Origin: Proteiniphilum sp. X52
Lineage (GTDB): Bacteria; Bacteroidota; Bacteroidia; Bacteroidales; Dysgonomonadaceae
DNA: 64,000 nt
NCBI RefSeq assembly: GCF_003712195.1
Contig: NZ_RDSD01000015.1
Location: 1 to 64,000, forward strand
Direction of reading: 5' to 3'
Shown: positions 55,300 to 63,964 of the stretch, in pieces
Position numbering within the stretch: position 1 is the first letter of the stretch
Layout: every line of letters starts with the position of its first letter
Made by a program: the position numbers and the translations under genes
The notes under the pieces: generated by a model
Told to the model about the DNA's origin: nothing
Databases searched by the model: none
What the model saw: only the letters and a program-made list of their open reading frames with translations

Positions 55300-55346
55300 T
55301 TATTATTCATTCCTGTTCGGTTATTATCAAGTGGATGTTCAGTCAA

Positions 55347-56702
55347 TCACCTGCCAAGCCATGGTGCCGGATTGAGTTTGTTTGTCTTTTGCCACAACTG
55401 GAAATGCATCGTCGAGACACCTGTGTCCGGATCAGTGAAGATCCGTCCTAATGACTGTCCGGTTTTCACTTTGTCTCCCTGCTTTACAAACAAGTCGTAT
55501 ATATTGGCATAGAACGTATAGTAATCACCGTGACGCACAATCACACAAGTGTTGGAGCCGGGGAAGGAGAATACTTTCGAAACTTCCCCATCGAATACGC
55601 TACGGATATTGGCACCTCTCTCAGCCTGAATATCCACTCCGTTACTATTGGTGGTAACATTCCATTCATTATGTTTTTTGGCACCGAAATTACCCACAAT
55701 GGCTGCTGTGCCGGTAACCGGCATAGGCAGTTTGCCCCTGTTGGCAGCAAAATCCTTCGAGAGGTTAAAGGTTTCGGCCGATGCGGTACTGCCGCCGGCC
55801 TCGATTCTGGGCCCCGGCGCGGCAGAGGAGGCACGCTCTTCTGTTTTCTCGGCGGTCTCACGCCCTGTCTCCCCACGGCTCTCACCCCTTCGCCGAGCTT
55901 CAGCCCGCTTCTCTTCCGCTTTTCTGCGCCGCTCCGCCTCTTCCGCTTTTCTCCTGGCCTCCGCCTCACGCTCCAGCCGCGCCACCTCTTCGGCGATAAG
56001 TCTGGCAATCTGGGCATTTAACTGGTCCGCCCGTTGCTGTTTTTCCCGAAGTGTCCTCTGCAATTCCCGCTCTTGTCCCTTCACAGCCGCCATCTCCGAC
56101 TGACGCGTTTTCTCTTCTCCCTGTAATCTTTTCTGCTCCTCCTCTAACGAGGCCAATGCCTTTTCTCTGTCAACCTTGGCTTTAGCCAGCAACTCCTGTT
56201 TTTCCTTTATTTCAGCATGCTGCTTCTTTATTTCTTCAGCCTGTGTTTTCTGCCATTTGGAATATTCACGCAGATATTGCATTCTCCGCAACGATTCCCC
56301 TACCGATTTACCTGATAAGATAAAAAGCAGTTTGTTCTGGCTGAACTTACGGTTCAGCATCCCTTTCATGGCATCGGCATAATATTCCTGCTTCTTTTTC
56401 AACTCTTTTTCCAGCCGGGATATCTCACTTTCGAGGCGTGCCTCCTCCTTCCGCAACGCTTCTATCTCCCGGTTCTGCACATCTATCAATTTTTTGCGGG
56501 CCGATATCTGGTTGTTGATAAGGTTGATTCGATCCAAGATTGTGGTGGTCTGCTTTTTGACATCGACATAAAGTTTATTCGTATTTCTGATCTCTTCCAT
56601 CAATGCCTGCTGCTGTCGTTGCAAATTCTCGATCTGCTGGGTTTGGGACAGCAGCAGAACGGCGATTGCGTGGGCAAGGAAGACAAGAATAATCTTTTTC
56701 AT
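55347..56702 (-). CDS. EnvC-like murein hydrolase activator (degenerate LytM domain)
   Basis: A 451-residue periplasmic protein: signal peptide KIILVFLAHAIAVLLLSQ, a long coiled coil (about residues 20-265, with REIEALRKEEARLESEISRL) and a very basic and acidic low-complexity part (RKAEEKRAEARRRG). The C-terminal LytM/M23 fold (about 325-451) has lost zinc ligands: the first motif is NSNGVDI where HxxxD is expected, the second YANIY has Asn for the zinc-binding His, and only MHFQLW is close to normal. This is the pattern of non-catalytic EnvC-type activators of amidases in cell division. Confidence 0.88.
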   Translation of the reverse strand: MKKIILVFLAHAIAVLLLSQTQQIENLQRQQQALMEEIRNTNKLYVDVKKQTTTILDRINLINNQISARKKLIDVQNREIEALRKEEARLESEISRLEKELKKKQEYYADAMKGMLNRKFSQNKLLFILSGKSVGESLRRMQYLREYSKWQKTQAEEIKKQHAEIKEKQELLAKAKVDREKALASLEEEQKRLQGEEKTRQSEMAAVKGQERELQRTLREKQQRADQLNAQIARLIAEEVARLEREAEARRKAEEAERRRKAEEKRAEARRRGESRGETGRETAEKTEERASSAAPGPRIEAGGSTASAETFNLSKDFAANRGKLPMPVTGTAAIVGNFGAKKHNEWNVTTNSNGVDIQAERGANIRSVFDGEVSKVFSFPGSNTCVIVRHGDYYTFYANIYDLFVKQGDKVKTGQSLGRIFTDPDTGVSTMHFQLWQKTNKLNPAPWLGR

Positions 56703-56846
56703 ACGATCATTTATATAGAACTAAGAAGTTAGAACCAAGAAGCCTGAAGTCAAGGAGTTCTGGAGTTTTGGTTCTTGGGCGGTTGACTTTTCTCCCCATT
56801 CCCCTCTCTCTCATACTCCCAGTCTGAGCCATCTCTCCCCCTAAAA

Positions 56847-57698
56847 TCACTTCGGAGAAAGAATTTTGAGTATCTCATCGATGGACGTCTTCGTATAATT
56901 CGACGGAATATTCAGCTCCAGCTTCAAGGAGTCATTCGTAACTATATCGGAAAAGAGCAACTCGGCATTAATCTTCCGTGATAGAGATGAGAGCGTAATA
57001 CTCATCTTATGCGGGAATGTGACATTATGCAACACCGTAAAATCATGATATTCCCACTGCATATCCTGTTTTTTCTCCGACTGCATGAGGTGGGCAAAAG
57101 TGATCCGGTCATCCCCGTTGACCGTAAATGAATAATCGATCCCCGAGTCGGCGTCTTTGGCCGTCATACGATAGCTCTGATCTGAGGCGCGACTATAGCT
57201 GAAAGCGCTGTAATCACCTGCATCAATCTCCTCTTTCCCGGACACAAAAAGCGCATTTGTGAATAGCGATTGCATCGTATAATAGTCGAATCCAACAGGA
57301 TAAAGCTGCTTTAATGTGGAGAACGATTCCAACACATACCGCTTATTCATCCTGTCGAGTAAAAACAACGTATCGGGGTTAATATGGATCCGGAACATCT
57401 CCACACCGAAAAGCGGCTGTATGGAGATCTGAAGGGCTTTGTCCCTCACAATCCGCAGGTTGGCTCTGGAACTATATGATTTCGTGCCGGAAGTCATTCC
57501 CATATTGAGTCTGGCTGACAGGGTACGATAGGGGAACTCCCTGGCAATGACATCATTGAAAAGCTCATGATAGGCTTTGTCCTCCACCGGGGCGGTGGAG
57601 TAAACGATCTTCTGTTTCGGTTTACATGCGGTAAATGCCACTGCTGATAATAAACAGATGATCAAAATATGTCGATAACGAGAAATATCCATAATCAC
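56847..57698 (-). CDS. DUF4292 lipoprotein
   Basis: A 283-residue lipoprotein with signal HILIICLLSAVAFTACKP (lipidated Cys in FTACKP). It belongs by eye to DUF4292: SARLNMGMTSGTKSYSSRAN, RIVRDKALQISIQPLFGVEM and DTLFLLDRMNKRYV, a LolA/LolB-like open beta-barrel half. The start overlaps the stop of the TPR gene by 4 bp (ATGA), so the two are coupled. The gene order dut, TPR, DUF4292, EnvC-like recurs in Bacteroidales as I recall it. A role in lipoprotein or outer-membrane handling is inferred from the fold only. Confidence 0.85.
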   Translation of the reverse strand: MIMDISRYRHILIICLLSAVAFTACKPKQKIVYSTAPVEDKAYHELFNDVIAREFPYRTLSARLNMGMTSGTKSYSSRANLRIVRDKALQISIQPLFGVEMFRIHINPDTLFLLDRMNKRYVLESFSTLKQLYPVGFDYYTMQSLFTNALFVSGKEEIDAGDYSAFSYSRASDQSYRMTAKDADSGIDYSFTVNGDDRITFAHLMQSEKKQDMQWEYHDFTVLHNVTFPHKMSITLSSLSRKINAELLFSDIVTNDSLKLELNIPSNYTKTSIDEILKILSPK

Positions 57699-59452
57699 AA
57701 CTCTCCGGTTTTAATTTTTTTATCCAATGCGGGGGAATCACCGCCCAACTCTTTGGCCTTCTTCCACTGCTCCAATGCCTTCTCTTTCTCCCCGGTTCGG
57801 GACAAGACATCTCCGTAATGCTCCACCACCTCTGCCGAAAGATCATCCTCTTTACTGTTCTCAATAGCCCGTTCTATATAGATCTTAGCCAATATATAAG
57901 AGCCTTGCTCATACAGCACCCACCCATATGTATCGAGATAAGTCGGATTTGCAGGCTCGGCCTTCACCGTGATGCCGCTCATTTGTTCCGCTTTATCGAG
58001 ATCTTTCTTCTCCAATGACAGATAATAGCTGTAATTGTTTAAAACAGGCAGATTCTGCGGATTCAATTGCAATGCCTTTTCATAACTCTCGAAAGCCTTT
58101 TCCTTATTACCGAGAAAATAATTCAGATCGCCAATCTGTCCATGAAAATCGGATTCCACCATGGGGTTTCGCATAGTAGCCTTGGCCAAACCATCCTCGA
58201 AAACTTCCAGTGCCTCACGGTGATTTTCCTGTTGGTAGTGAACCGCCCCTAAATAGAAATAGAATTGGGCTTCCTGCGGCAGATGTTTTAACGCCTCGGT
58301 GGTCACCTCTTTTATTTTCTCCAGATCCTGGTCGGGGAGAGCAATACGGAGCAGTTGTTCATATCCCGCGGGATCTTCGGGATTCGCCTCGGTGTAGATT
58401 TCGAACTGTTTTGCCGCTCCCTCTTTCTCCTCCTGCAATAAAAGCACATTCCCATAAATCATGTTTAACTGGGAATTATTAGGATGTTGCTCAAAGAGTG
58501 TCTCAAAGAGAGTATTGACCTGCTTCATATCCTGTCGGCTTTGTTGCAGAATACCAAGATAGCGGGTGAGCAACTGCAATTTCACCTCTACATCCATCGA
58601 CGAGCTTGTAACGGCCTTTTGCAGCTCTGCCTGTGCCGCCTGCTTGTCATTGGTTCTCTCATGATAATTGACCATGGAAAGGATAAGCGCGGGATAATCG
58701 GGATCAATCACTTTGGCCTTTTCGTAATAGCTCAGCGCCTCTTCATTCCGATTATCCTCGAGATACAGATCTCCCATCAGAACAAGGTATCTCGGCTCGG
58801 AGGGATTTTTCTCAATGATCTGCTTGATCTCGTTGAAAGCTTGTTCTTTCTCATCCATCATTGAATAGAGACGGAACTTATTCAGGGCGATCATCTCGTT
58901 GGTTCCGGTATTCTTTTCCAATTCGTCGAGCGTATCGATTGCCTCCTGAAATTCCCCTGCCTCGGCATAAGCATTGGCCAGTTCAAACCGGACATCGAGT
59001 TTTCCAGGATACAATTGCGACAAATGACTATAGATATCAATCACTTCCTGCTTTAGATCAAGCTCCTTGCTTAAACCGGCCAGCATCATATTATAATAAT
59101 AGTTATCGGGATCATAGGTGACCGACCGCCGGAAAAACTCAAGGGCTTTATTTTTCTCCTGCAACAGGTTATAAAATGTTCCCAGTTCCACCAACACATT
59201 GGCATTGGTGGAATCCAGCGCATGGCAATGTTGAAACAAATCGATCGCCTGGTCGTAATTCCCCAGGGCTTTCGCGTTCAAGGCCCCGTAAAAATAATAG
59301 TCGAATTTCCGCCTTGCCGCTTCATTGAGCTGGATATCCTGTTCCTGTTTCTCTTGCCGCACCACCATTTTTACCGGCCATATCGCTGATATCGACACAA
59401 ACAGAAAAAAAGTGAAAAGTATTTTTTTTATCACAGTTATTGAATATAACAT
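57695..59452 (-). CDS. TPR-repeat envelope protein
   Basis: A 585-residue protein with an N-terminal hydrophobic segment (KKILFTFFLFVSISAIWPV) that serves as signal or anchor. It has about ten TPR units, for example ALGNYDQAIDLFQHCHALDS, DLYLEDNRNEEALSYYEKAK, AVHYQQENHREALEVFEDGL and YFLGNKEKAFESYEKALQLN. It ends in a Lys-rich TPR-like tail (GEKEKALEQWKKAKELGG). TPR arrays bind other proteins; its partners are probably the DUF4292 and EnvC-like products of the same operon. Preceded by 119 bp after dut, which hold a diverged copy of the hairpin element. Confidence 0.87.
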   Translation of the reverse strand: MLYSITVIKKILFTFFLFVSISAIWPVKMVVRQEKQEQDIQLNEAARRKFDYYFYGALNAKALGNYDQAIDLFQHCHALDSTNANVLVELGTFYNLLQEKNKALEFFRRSVTYDPDNYYYNMMLAGLSKELDLKQEVIDIYSHLSQLYPGKLDVRFELANAYAEAGEFQEAIDTLDELEKNTGTNEMIALNKFRLYSMMDEKEQAFNEIKQIIEKNPSEPRYLVLMGDLYLEDNRNEEALSYYEKAKVIDPDYPALILSMVNYHERTNDKQAAQAELQKAVTSSSMDVEVKLQLLTRYLGILQQSRQDMKQVNTLFETLFEQHPNNSQLNMIYGNVLLLQEEKEGAAKQFEIYTEANPEDPAGYEQLLRIALPDQDLEKIKEVTTEALKHLPQEAQFYFYLGAVHYQQENHREALEVFEDGLAKATMRNPMVESDFHGQIGDLNYFLGNKEKAFESYEKALQLNPQNLPVLNNYSYYLSLEKKDLDKAEQMSGITVKAEPANPTYLDTYGWVLYEQGSYILAKIYIERAIENSKEDDLSAEVVEHYGDVLSRTGEKEKALEQWKKAKELGGDSPALDKKIKTGEL

Positions 59453-59471
59453 TCTTGTTTCTATAAAATTA

Positions 59472-59565
59472 GACTATTTGAGTCGCATTCGCTCCTCGAT
59501 TTTCAACTCCACGCTCAACATAGTCAAAACAAGTTTTGCCTTTGTATTCGCTTAACGAAATAGTC
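59472..59565. repeat. Dispersed hairpin element, diverged copy C
   Basis: Outer arms GACTATTT (59472-59479) and AAATAGTC (59558-59565) pair perfectly. A core AAAACAAGTTTT (59526-59537) forms a small hairpin, and the right half TTGCCTTTGTATTCGCTTAACG resembles copies A and B in its CTTAACGAAA ending. The left half is longer than in the other copies. It lies between dut and the TPR gene. Confidence 0.5.
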
Positions 59566-59571
59566 ATGGGT

Positions 59572-60006
59572 TTACTGCCTGCCGGTATGGCCGAACCCTC
59601 CGGCGCCGCGCTCCGTTTCATCGAGTGAGTCCACAGCGTCCCACTCCACGCGGGCATGCTCCGCAATCACCATCTGACAGATACGCTCTCCGTCTTGTAT
59701 GGTGAAGTCCTCATTCGAAAGATTCACCAGGATCACCCTTATTTCACCGCGATAATCCGCATCTATGGTCCCGGGAGCATTCACTATTCCAATACCATGT
59801 TTGATGGCCAATCCGCTACGGGGACGGATCTGGGCTTCATACCCTTCTGGCAGTTGAATATAAATACCGGTGGGCACTAATGTCCGTTCAAGCGGTTTCA
59901 ATACTATAGATTCTTCCAAATTCGCGCGCAAATCCATACCGGCTGCGGAAGCAGTAGCATATTCGGGTAAAGGATGCCGTGACTTATTGACTATTTTAAT
60001 TTCCAT
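59572..60006 (-). CDS. dut: Deoxyuridine triphosphatase (dUTPase)
   Basis: A 144-residue trimeric dUTPase that splits dUTP to dUMP and pyrophosphate, keeping uracil out of DNA. All five motifs are visible: SAAGMDLRA (1), [12 protein letters not shown] (2), [14 protein letters not shown] (3), ERICQMVI (4) and [10 protein letters not shown] (5), the last with Gly-Ala in place of the more usual Gly-Glu. Normal length. Transcribed away from the gene at 60209; the region between carries hairpin copy B. Confidence 0.97.
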   Translation of the reverse strand: MEIKIVNKSRHPLPEYATASAAGMDLRANLEESIVLKPLERTLVPTGIYIQLPEGYEAQIRPRSGLAIKHGIGIVNAPGTIDADYRGEIRVILVNLSNEDFTIQDGERICQMVIAEHARVEWDAVDSLDETERGAGGFGHTGRQ

Positions 60007-60092
60007 CAGAAACGTCTATTCTGTTTAATCCTGCGAATTTATACAATTCCGAGGAATTAGGAGGCTATTTGATGAAATTTAATGAAATAAAT

Positions 60093-60193
60093 ATGGTTCC
60101 GCCTTCACTTGACGAAAAAGTTCACTGAAGTTAGACTTTTTCATCGTTCGGAAAAACAAATATATTTGTTCTGCCCTCACTTGACGAAAAAGT
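60093..60193. repeat. Dispersed hairpin element, copy B, with a partial unit before it
   Basis: Arms GAAAAAGT at 60114 and 60186 are direct repeats. ACTTTTTC at 60135-60142 is their exact inverse, and ACAAATATATTTGT at 60156-60169 is a perfect palindrome. The segment 60093-60122 (GGTTCCGCCTTCACTTGACG then the arm) repeats the right half of the element, so one and a half units stand in tandem. Spacing is identical to copy A at 49714-49793. The core contains TATATTTG on both strands, a -7-like word in each direction. Confidence 0.8.
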
Positions 60194-60195
60194 TT

Positions 60196-60203
60196 TATCT
60201 TTG
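60196..60203 (+). promoter_or_regulatory. -7 box immediately before a start codon
   Basis: TATCTTTG is a full match to TAnnTTTG and ends 5 bp before the ATG at 60209. Transcripts starting about 7 bases beyond the box would begin at or next to the A of the start codon, that is, nearly leaderless. No -33 TTTG stands at normal spacing. Confidence 0.45.
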
Positions 60204-60208
60204 TAACT

Positions 60209-60931
60209 ATGAGTGACGATGATCTTTTGGCAAAATTGCGCCAGACACTGAATGAACAAGGCATAGACTCCTTCCATATTCTCGAGGACCTGGTACCCAT
60301 TGAGGAACAAATGAACTATTTCAGGTATTTCGACCGTTTACGAAGGGAGAACAGCCCCTTTGTGCGTGACGATGAAGTGGCCATATTATTTTCGCCCGAC
60401 GAGTCTATCGAGCGTAAAAAGAGAAGTCTAACCCTATTGGCATCCATCCCCGACGTGGGGGCTTACCGTTCCATCGAGACCTATCACAGCAGCCCGCTGG
60501 AACCGGAGTTGCTACACTGGTCGTCCATGGCGTTGGTAAGCAGCCGCATCGTACTCAGTTCGGACCTTTCCGGCCACCAGCAGGTATATATCTCCTCCGG
60601 ATTGGGTGGACAGGACAAGAAACTGCGTTTCTTCGCGCTTTTCACGACCAATGACAGGCAGCACTTTACCAGTTTGCAGAAAGAGATGGTGGAACGTGAA
60701 TTCACCTTTCAACTGCAAAAAGCAGAGGTGGTCATTGAGAAATTTGATATCAGGGAAAATTACTTTACCATTCTGATGCTTTTCCCTTTCAACAAGGATG
60801 TAAAATCGAGTCTCAATGACGCTGTCACCGAATGCAACCAATACGGTAATTTTCTCGAACCCAAATTCCTTTTCACCAATGTGAAAGTGTTAAGCGAAAA
60901 AGAGATTGAGAATATGCTGAAGAAAAGATAA
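60209..60931 (+). CDS. Conserved protein of unknown function
   Basis: A 240-residue soluble protein without signal peptide or membrane segment. It begins MSDDDLLAKLRQTLNEQGID and has a mixed alpha/beta composition (IEEQMNYFRYFDRLRRE, EVAILFSPDESIERKKRSL, QVYISSGLGGQDKKLRFFAL, ENYFTILMLFPFNKDVK). It ends in a charged helix EKEIENMLKKR. I recognise no domain or catalytic motif. The gene is divergent from dut and is followed after 28 bp by a membrane-spanning regulator on the same strand. Alternatives were not pursued because nothing in the sequence favours any. Confidence 0.75.
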   Translation: MSDDDLLAKLRQTLNEQGIDSFHILEDLVPIEEQMNYFRYFDRLRRENSPFVRDDEVAILFSPDESIERKKRSLTLLASIPDVGAYRSIETYHSSPLEPELLHWSSMALVSSRIVLSSDLSGHQQVYISSGLGGQDKKLRFFALFTTNDRQHFTSLQKEMVEREFTFQLQKAEVVIEKFDIRENYFTILMLFPFNKDVKSSLNDAVTECNQYGNFLEPKFLFTNVKVLSEKEIENMLKKR

Positions 60932-60959
60932 ACTCCTGTAAATCCGCTGATATTCAGAT

Positions 60960-63842
60960 ATGACGATACAACCGGCATGTGGAAAACTGTTTTGCGCGGC
61001 GCTCTTCACCGTGATCTTCATCACTTTTTCCGTGTCGTCAGCCGCCCGGGAGATACCCTTTATCCCTCCCGTCTACAACTACACAACCGACCTTTATAAC
61101 GCCGGTAACCAAAACTGGGCCATCGCCCAGGGGAGCAATGGGGTGATGTATTTCGGCAACGATAACGGAATGCTCAGTTATGACGGTGTCAACTGGAACT
61201 TGCATAGTCTGCCTAATAACCTCTCCGTTAAATCAATCCATATCGACTCGCACAACAGTAACGAACGTATCTACGTGGGCTCTTTCGAGGAGTTCGGTTA
61301 TTTCGAGCCCAACGAAACCAATCAACTTACCTATCACTCTCTCAGGCACAATGTGGAGGATCACCAGTTCCATAATGATGAGATATGGGGCATACACCCG
61401 TTTAACGGAAAACTCTATTTTCAGTCATTTTCGGCAATCTTTGTCTACGACGGACAGGAGATTCAGATCCAAAAGCCCTACCCCGCAGTCTTATACTTTT
61501 TCCCGGCGGGAGAAAAAATGTTCGCGCAACTGATCGGCAACGGTTTCTGCCTCTTCGACGGTGAGCACTTTCATCCGGTATTTACACGTGAGCGGTGGAA
61601 TAACGATAATGTGATAGCCCTGCTCCCCTATGAGGAGGACTGGCTGTTGGTCACTTCCAAAAACGGGTTATACCGCTTTTCCGAAGAAGATTATACATTA
61701 ACGCCATGGAATATTTCCGCCTGGGATGAACTGCAACAAAGTACGATTAACCGTGCTATCGCCTCGGGCGATTCATACATCTTCGGGACAATCAACAGCG
61801 GCATTTTCGCGATCGGCAAGGATGGGGAGAAAATATGGCACATTGACCGGGGCAACGGGCTCAACAACAACACCGTACTGGCATTGTTCAGAGACCGCGA
61901 CCACACAGTCTGGGCCGCCCTCGACAACGGCATCTCCAACATCAGGACACATTCCCCTTTATCTTTTTTTGAACCGGCTGATAGCCAGATCGGGCCGGTA
62001 GAAGACATCCTGTTTCACGACAACCGCCTCTACCTGGCCACCAACCAAGGGGTTTACAGTTATTCCGACACCGACAAGAATCTCTTCCGCATTCCCGAAT
62101 TCGATATCCAGTCTTGGTTCATCAAAAGTTTCGACAATCAGGTCTTCGTGGGGCATAACCTGGGCACTTCGCTCCTGCGGGATCTTCGTGAAGTGCGCAT
62201 CGAAGGAGCCCGCACAGGGGGCATGGACATGAAACGGGCGACCGTCAACGGCAGGGATATTTTGCTGGAATCCTCCTATACCTCTTTGTTTGTCTACACA
62301 CGGAACTCTTCGGGCAACTGGATTTTCAGCCATGCCGTGGAAGGCTTTTCAGATCTGATCAAAAACCTTGAAATTGATCATGCCGGAAACATTTGGGCAG
62401 GACATATGTACAAGGGCGTATACCGCTTGAAACTCGACAGCGATCTTCGGAAGGTGGTTGAGATAGAGAATTATTTGTCGTTCGACAGTACGCAGGTCTC
62501 TACCTACCGGCCTGTCAAGGTCATGAAACTGCGAGGCAGGATTGTTTTTGCCGACGGTCACCGTTTCTTCACTTATGATGATATCGGTCATAAGATCATT
62601 CCTTTCGATCTGTTGACCAATGACCTGCCCGGATTTGCCGATACCCACCGTATCGTTCCCGTGAACGACAACCTCTTTTGGTTCATTCGTCATAAAGAGT
62701 ATGTGCTGGTGGAATATAGTGAAAGCAAATATGTTATCAAAGACCGCATACCCTACAGTATCCTGAATAACCCGCCCAATGCAGGGAGAGCCAACCTGCT
62801 GGTAACCGGTGACAATAACTCCTACTTCTGCATGAACGGGGGAATAGGGAAATATTCGTTCTCTGATGCACAACCGGAAGTGAAGACAGACCTGCAAATC
62901 GCATCCATAACCTTTCACAACCGGAATAACGATCAGCTCTTTTATCTCGATCCCTCTCAAAAGGGTATACTCGGTTACCAGAGTAACAACATTGCCTTCA
63001 GGTTCCTGTATCCCGAATTCTCAAAAAAGATATTTCAGGTAGAAAGTTATTTGCAGGGATATGATAGCCGCTGGCTAAGTACAAATGGCAACAGATCGGC
63101 CGCTTGGTATAATCTCCCCGCAGGCGATTATATCTTGCACGCGCGTGTAAAAGACAGTTCGGGAAAGATCCTATCCACGGTAAACTATTCATTCCGCATT
63201 CAAACCCCATGGTACAAAACATGGTGGGCATATCTGATATATTCCCTCATTATCGGGTCCTTGGCGGGATTTCTCATAAAAAAACATATACGCAGAGTTA
63301 TCCGCAAGAAACAAAAACTTTTCGAGGAACAGGAGAAAAGGCGCCTTGCCCAAATAGAACGGCAGGAAAAAGAGATTACCACATTACAAAACGAAAAACT
63401 GGAGGCGGAGCTAATCCACAAAGGTAAGGAGTTGGCCAGCGCCGCCATGATGCTGATTAACCACTCTGAATTTTTAAAGAGCTTACGGGAAAGTATTCAG
63501 TCGCTTATTCTCGCCGGAAAAGTCAACCGCACTGAAGGAAACGAACTCCTCACCATGATCGGGAAGAATCTTCCCGAGGAAGATGAATGGAATCTGTTTC
63601 AAAACAATTTCGACCTGATCCATGAGAATTTTTTCCGTAAGCTCAAAGAAAGGTATCCGTCGCTCACCCCTGCCGACCTGAAGGTATGCTCGCTGCTCAG
63701 ATTAAACTATTCATCGAAAGAAATTGCAGAAATGCTTCACATCTCCATCCGCGGCGTAGAAGCAGCCCGATATCGTTTACGTAAGAAACTGAATCTTTCG
63801 GAAACCGATAATCTGGTGGATTTTATGATCAAGTTCCAATAA
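60960..63842 (+). CDS. Membrane-spanning Y_Y_Y/LuxR-type transcription regulator
   Basis: A 960-residue one-component regulator. A signal segment (FCAALFTVIFITFSVSSA) leads a periplasmic beta-propeller sensor (repeats such as QGSNGVMYFGNDNGMLSYDG and ATNQGVYSYSDTDK) and a Y_Y_Y domain (about residues 660-755, FRFLYPEFSKKIFQVESYLQ). One membrane helix follows (WWAYLIYSLIIGSLAGFLI), then a coiled coil (EKRRLAQIERQEKEITTLQN). The C-terminus is a LuxR/GerE-type helix-turn-helix (LTPADLKVCSLLRLNYSSKE, IAEMLHISIRGVEAARYRLR). It has no kinase or receiver domain. The target genes are probably beyond the right end of the window. Confidence 0.92.
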   Translation: MTIQPACGKLFCAALFTVIFITFSVSSAAREIPFIPPVYNYTTDLYNAGNQNWAIAQGSNGVMYFGNDNGMLSYDGVNWNLHSLPNNLSVKSIHIDSHNSNERIYVGSFEEFGYFEPNETNQLTYHSLRHNVEDHQFHNDEIWGIHPFNGKLYFQSFSAIFVYDGQEIQIQKPYPAVLYFFPAGEKMFAQLIGNGFCLFDGEHFHPVFTRERWNNDNVIALLPYEEDWLLVTSKNGLYRFSEEDYTLTPWNISAWDELQQSTINRAIASGDSYIFGTINSGIFAIGKDGEKIWHIDRGNGLNNNTVLALFRDRDHTVWAALDNGISNIRTHSPLSFFEPADSQIGPVEDILFHDNRLYLATNQGVYSYSDTDKNLFRIPEFDIQSWFIKSFDNQVFVGHNLGTSLLRDLREVRIEGARTGGMDMKRATVNGRDILLESSYTSLFVYTRNSSGNWIFSHAVEGFSDLIKNLEIDHAGNIWAGHMYKGVYRLKLDSDLRKVVEIENYLSFDSTQVSTYRPVKVMKLRGRIVFADGHRFFTYDDIGHKIIPFDLLTNDLPGFADTHRIVPVNDNLFWFIRHKEYVLVEYSESKYVIKDRIPYSILNNPPNAGRANLLVTGDNNSYFCMNGGIGKYSFSDAQPEVKTDLQIASITFHNRNNDQLFYLDPSQKGILGYQSNNIAFRFLYPEFSKKIFQVESYLQGYDSRWLSTNGNRSAAWYNLPAGDYILHARVKDSSGKILSTVNYSFRIQTPWYKTWWAYLIYSLIIGSLAGFLIKKHIRRVIRKKQKLFEEQEKRRLAQIERQEKEITTLQNEKLEAELIHKGKELASAAMMLINHSEFLKSLRESIQSLILAGKVNRTEGNELLTMIGKNLPEEDEWNLFQNNFDLIHENFFRKLKERYPSLTPADLKVCSLLRLNYSSKEIAEMLHISIRGVEAARYRLRKKLNLSETDNLVDFMIKFQ

Positions 63843-63920
63843 TAAAGTACTACAAAGACCGCAAGTTAAATCTTTTCACATAACTGAAAAACAAACAGTT
63901 AACACATAAAGAAGTAGTAA

Positions 63921-63964
63921 AAAAGTACCCTTTAAAAATATGTTATATAACATAGCGTACTTTT
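63921..63964. repeat. Nested inverted repeat at the right end
   Basis: Outer arms AAAAGTAC (63921-63928) and GTACTTTT (63957-63964) enclose a perfect 16-bp palindrome TATGTTATATAACATA (63939-63954). It lies about 80 bp after the regulator gene and before sequence that continues beyond the window. It could be an operator or a terminator-like hairpin. Confidence 0.7.

Noticed and set aside
55541-56017. Basic protein antisense to the EnvC-like gene
   Set aside because: It arises from the repetitive Arg/Glu-rich codons of the low-complexity insert.
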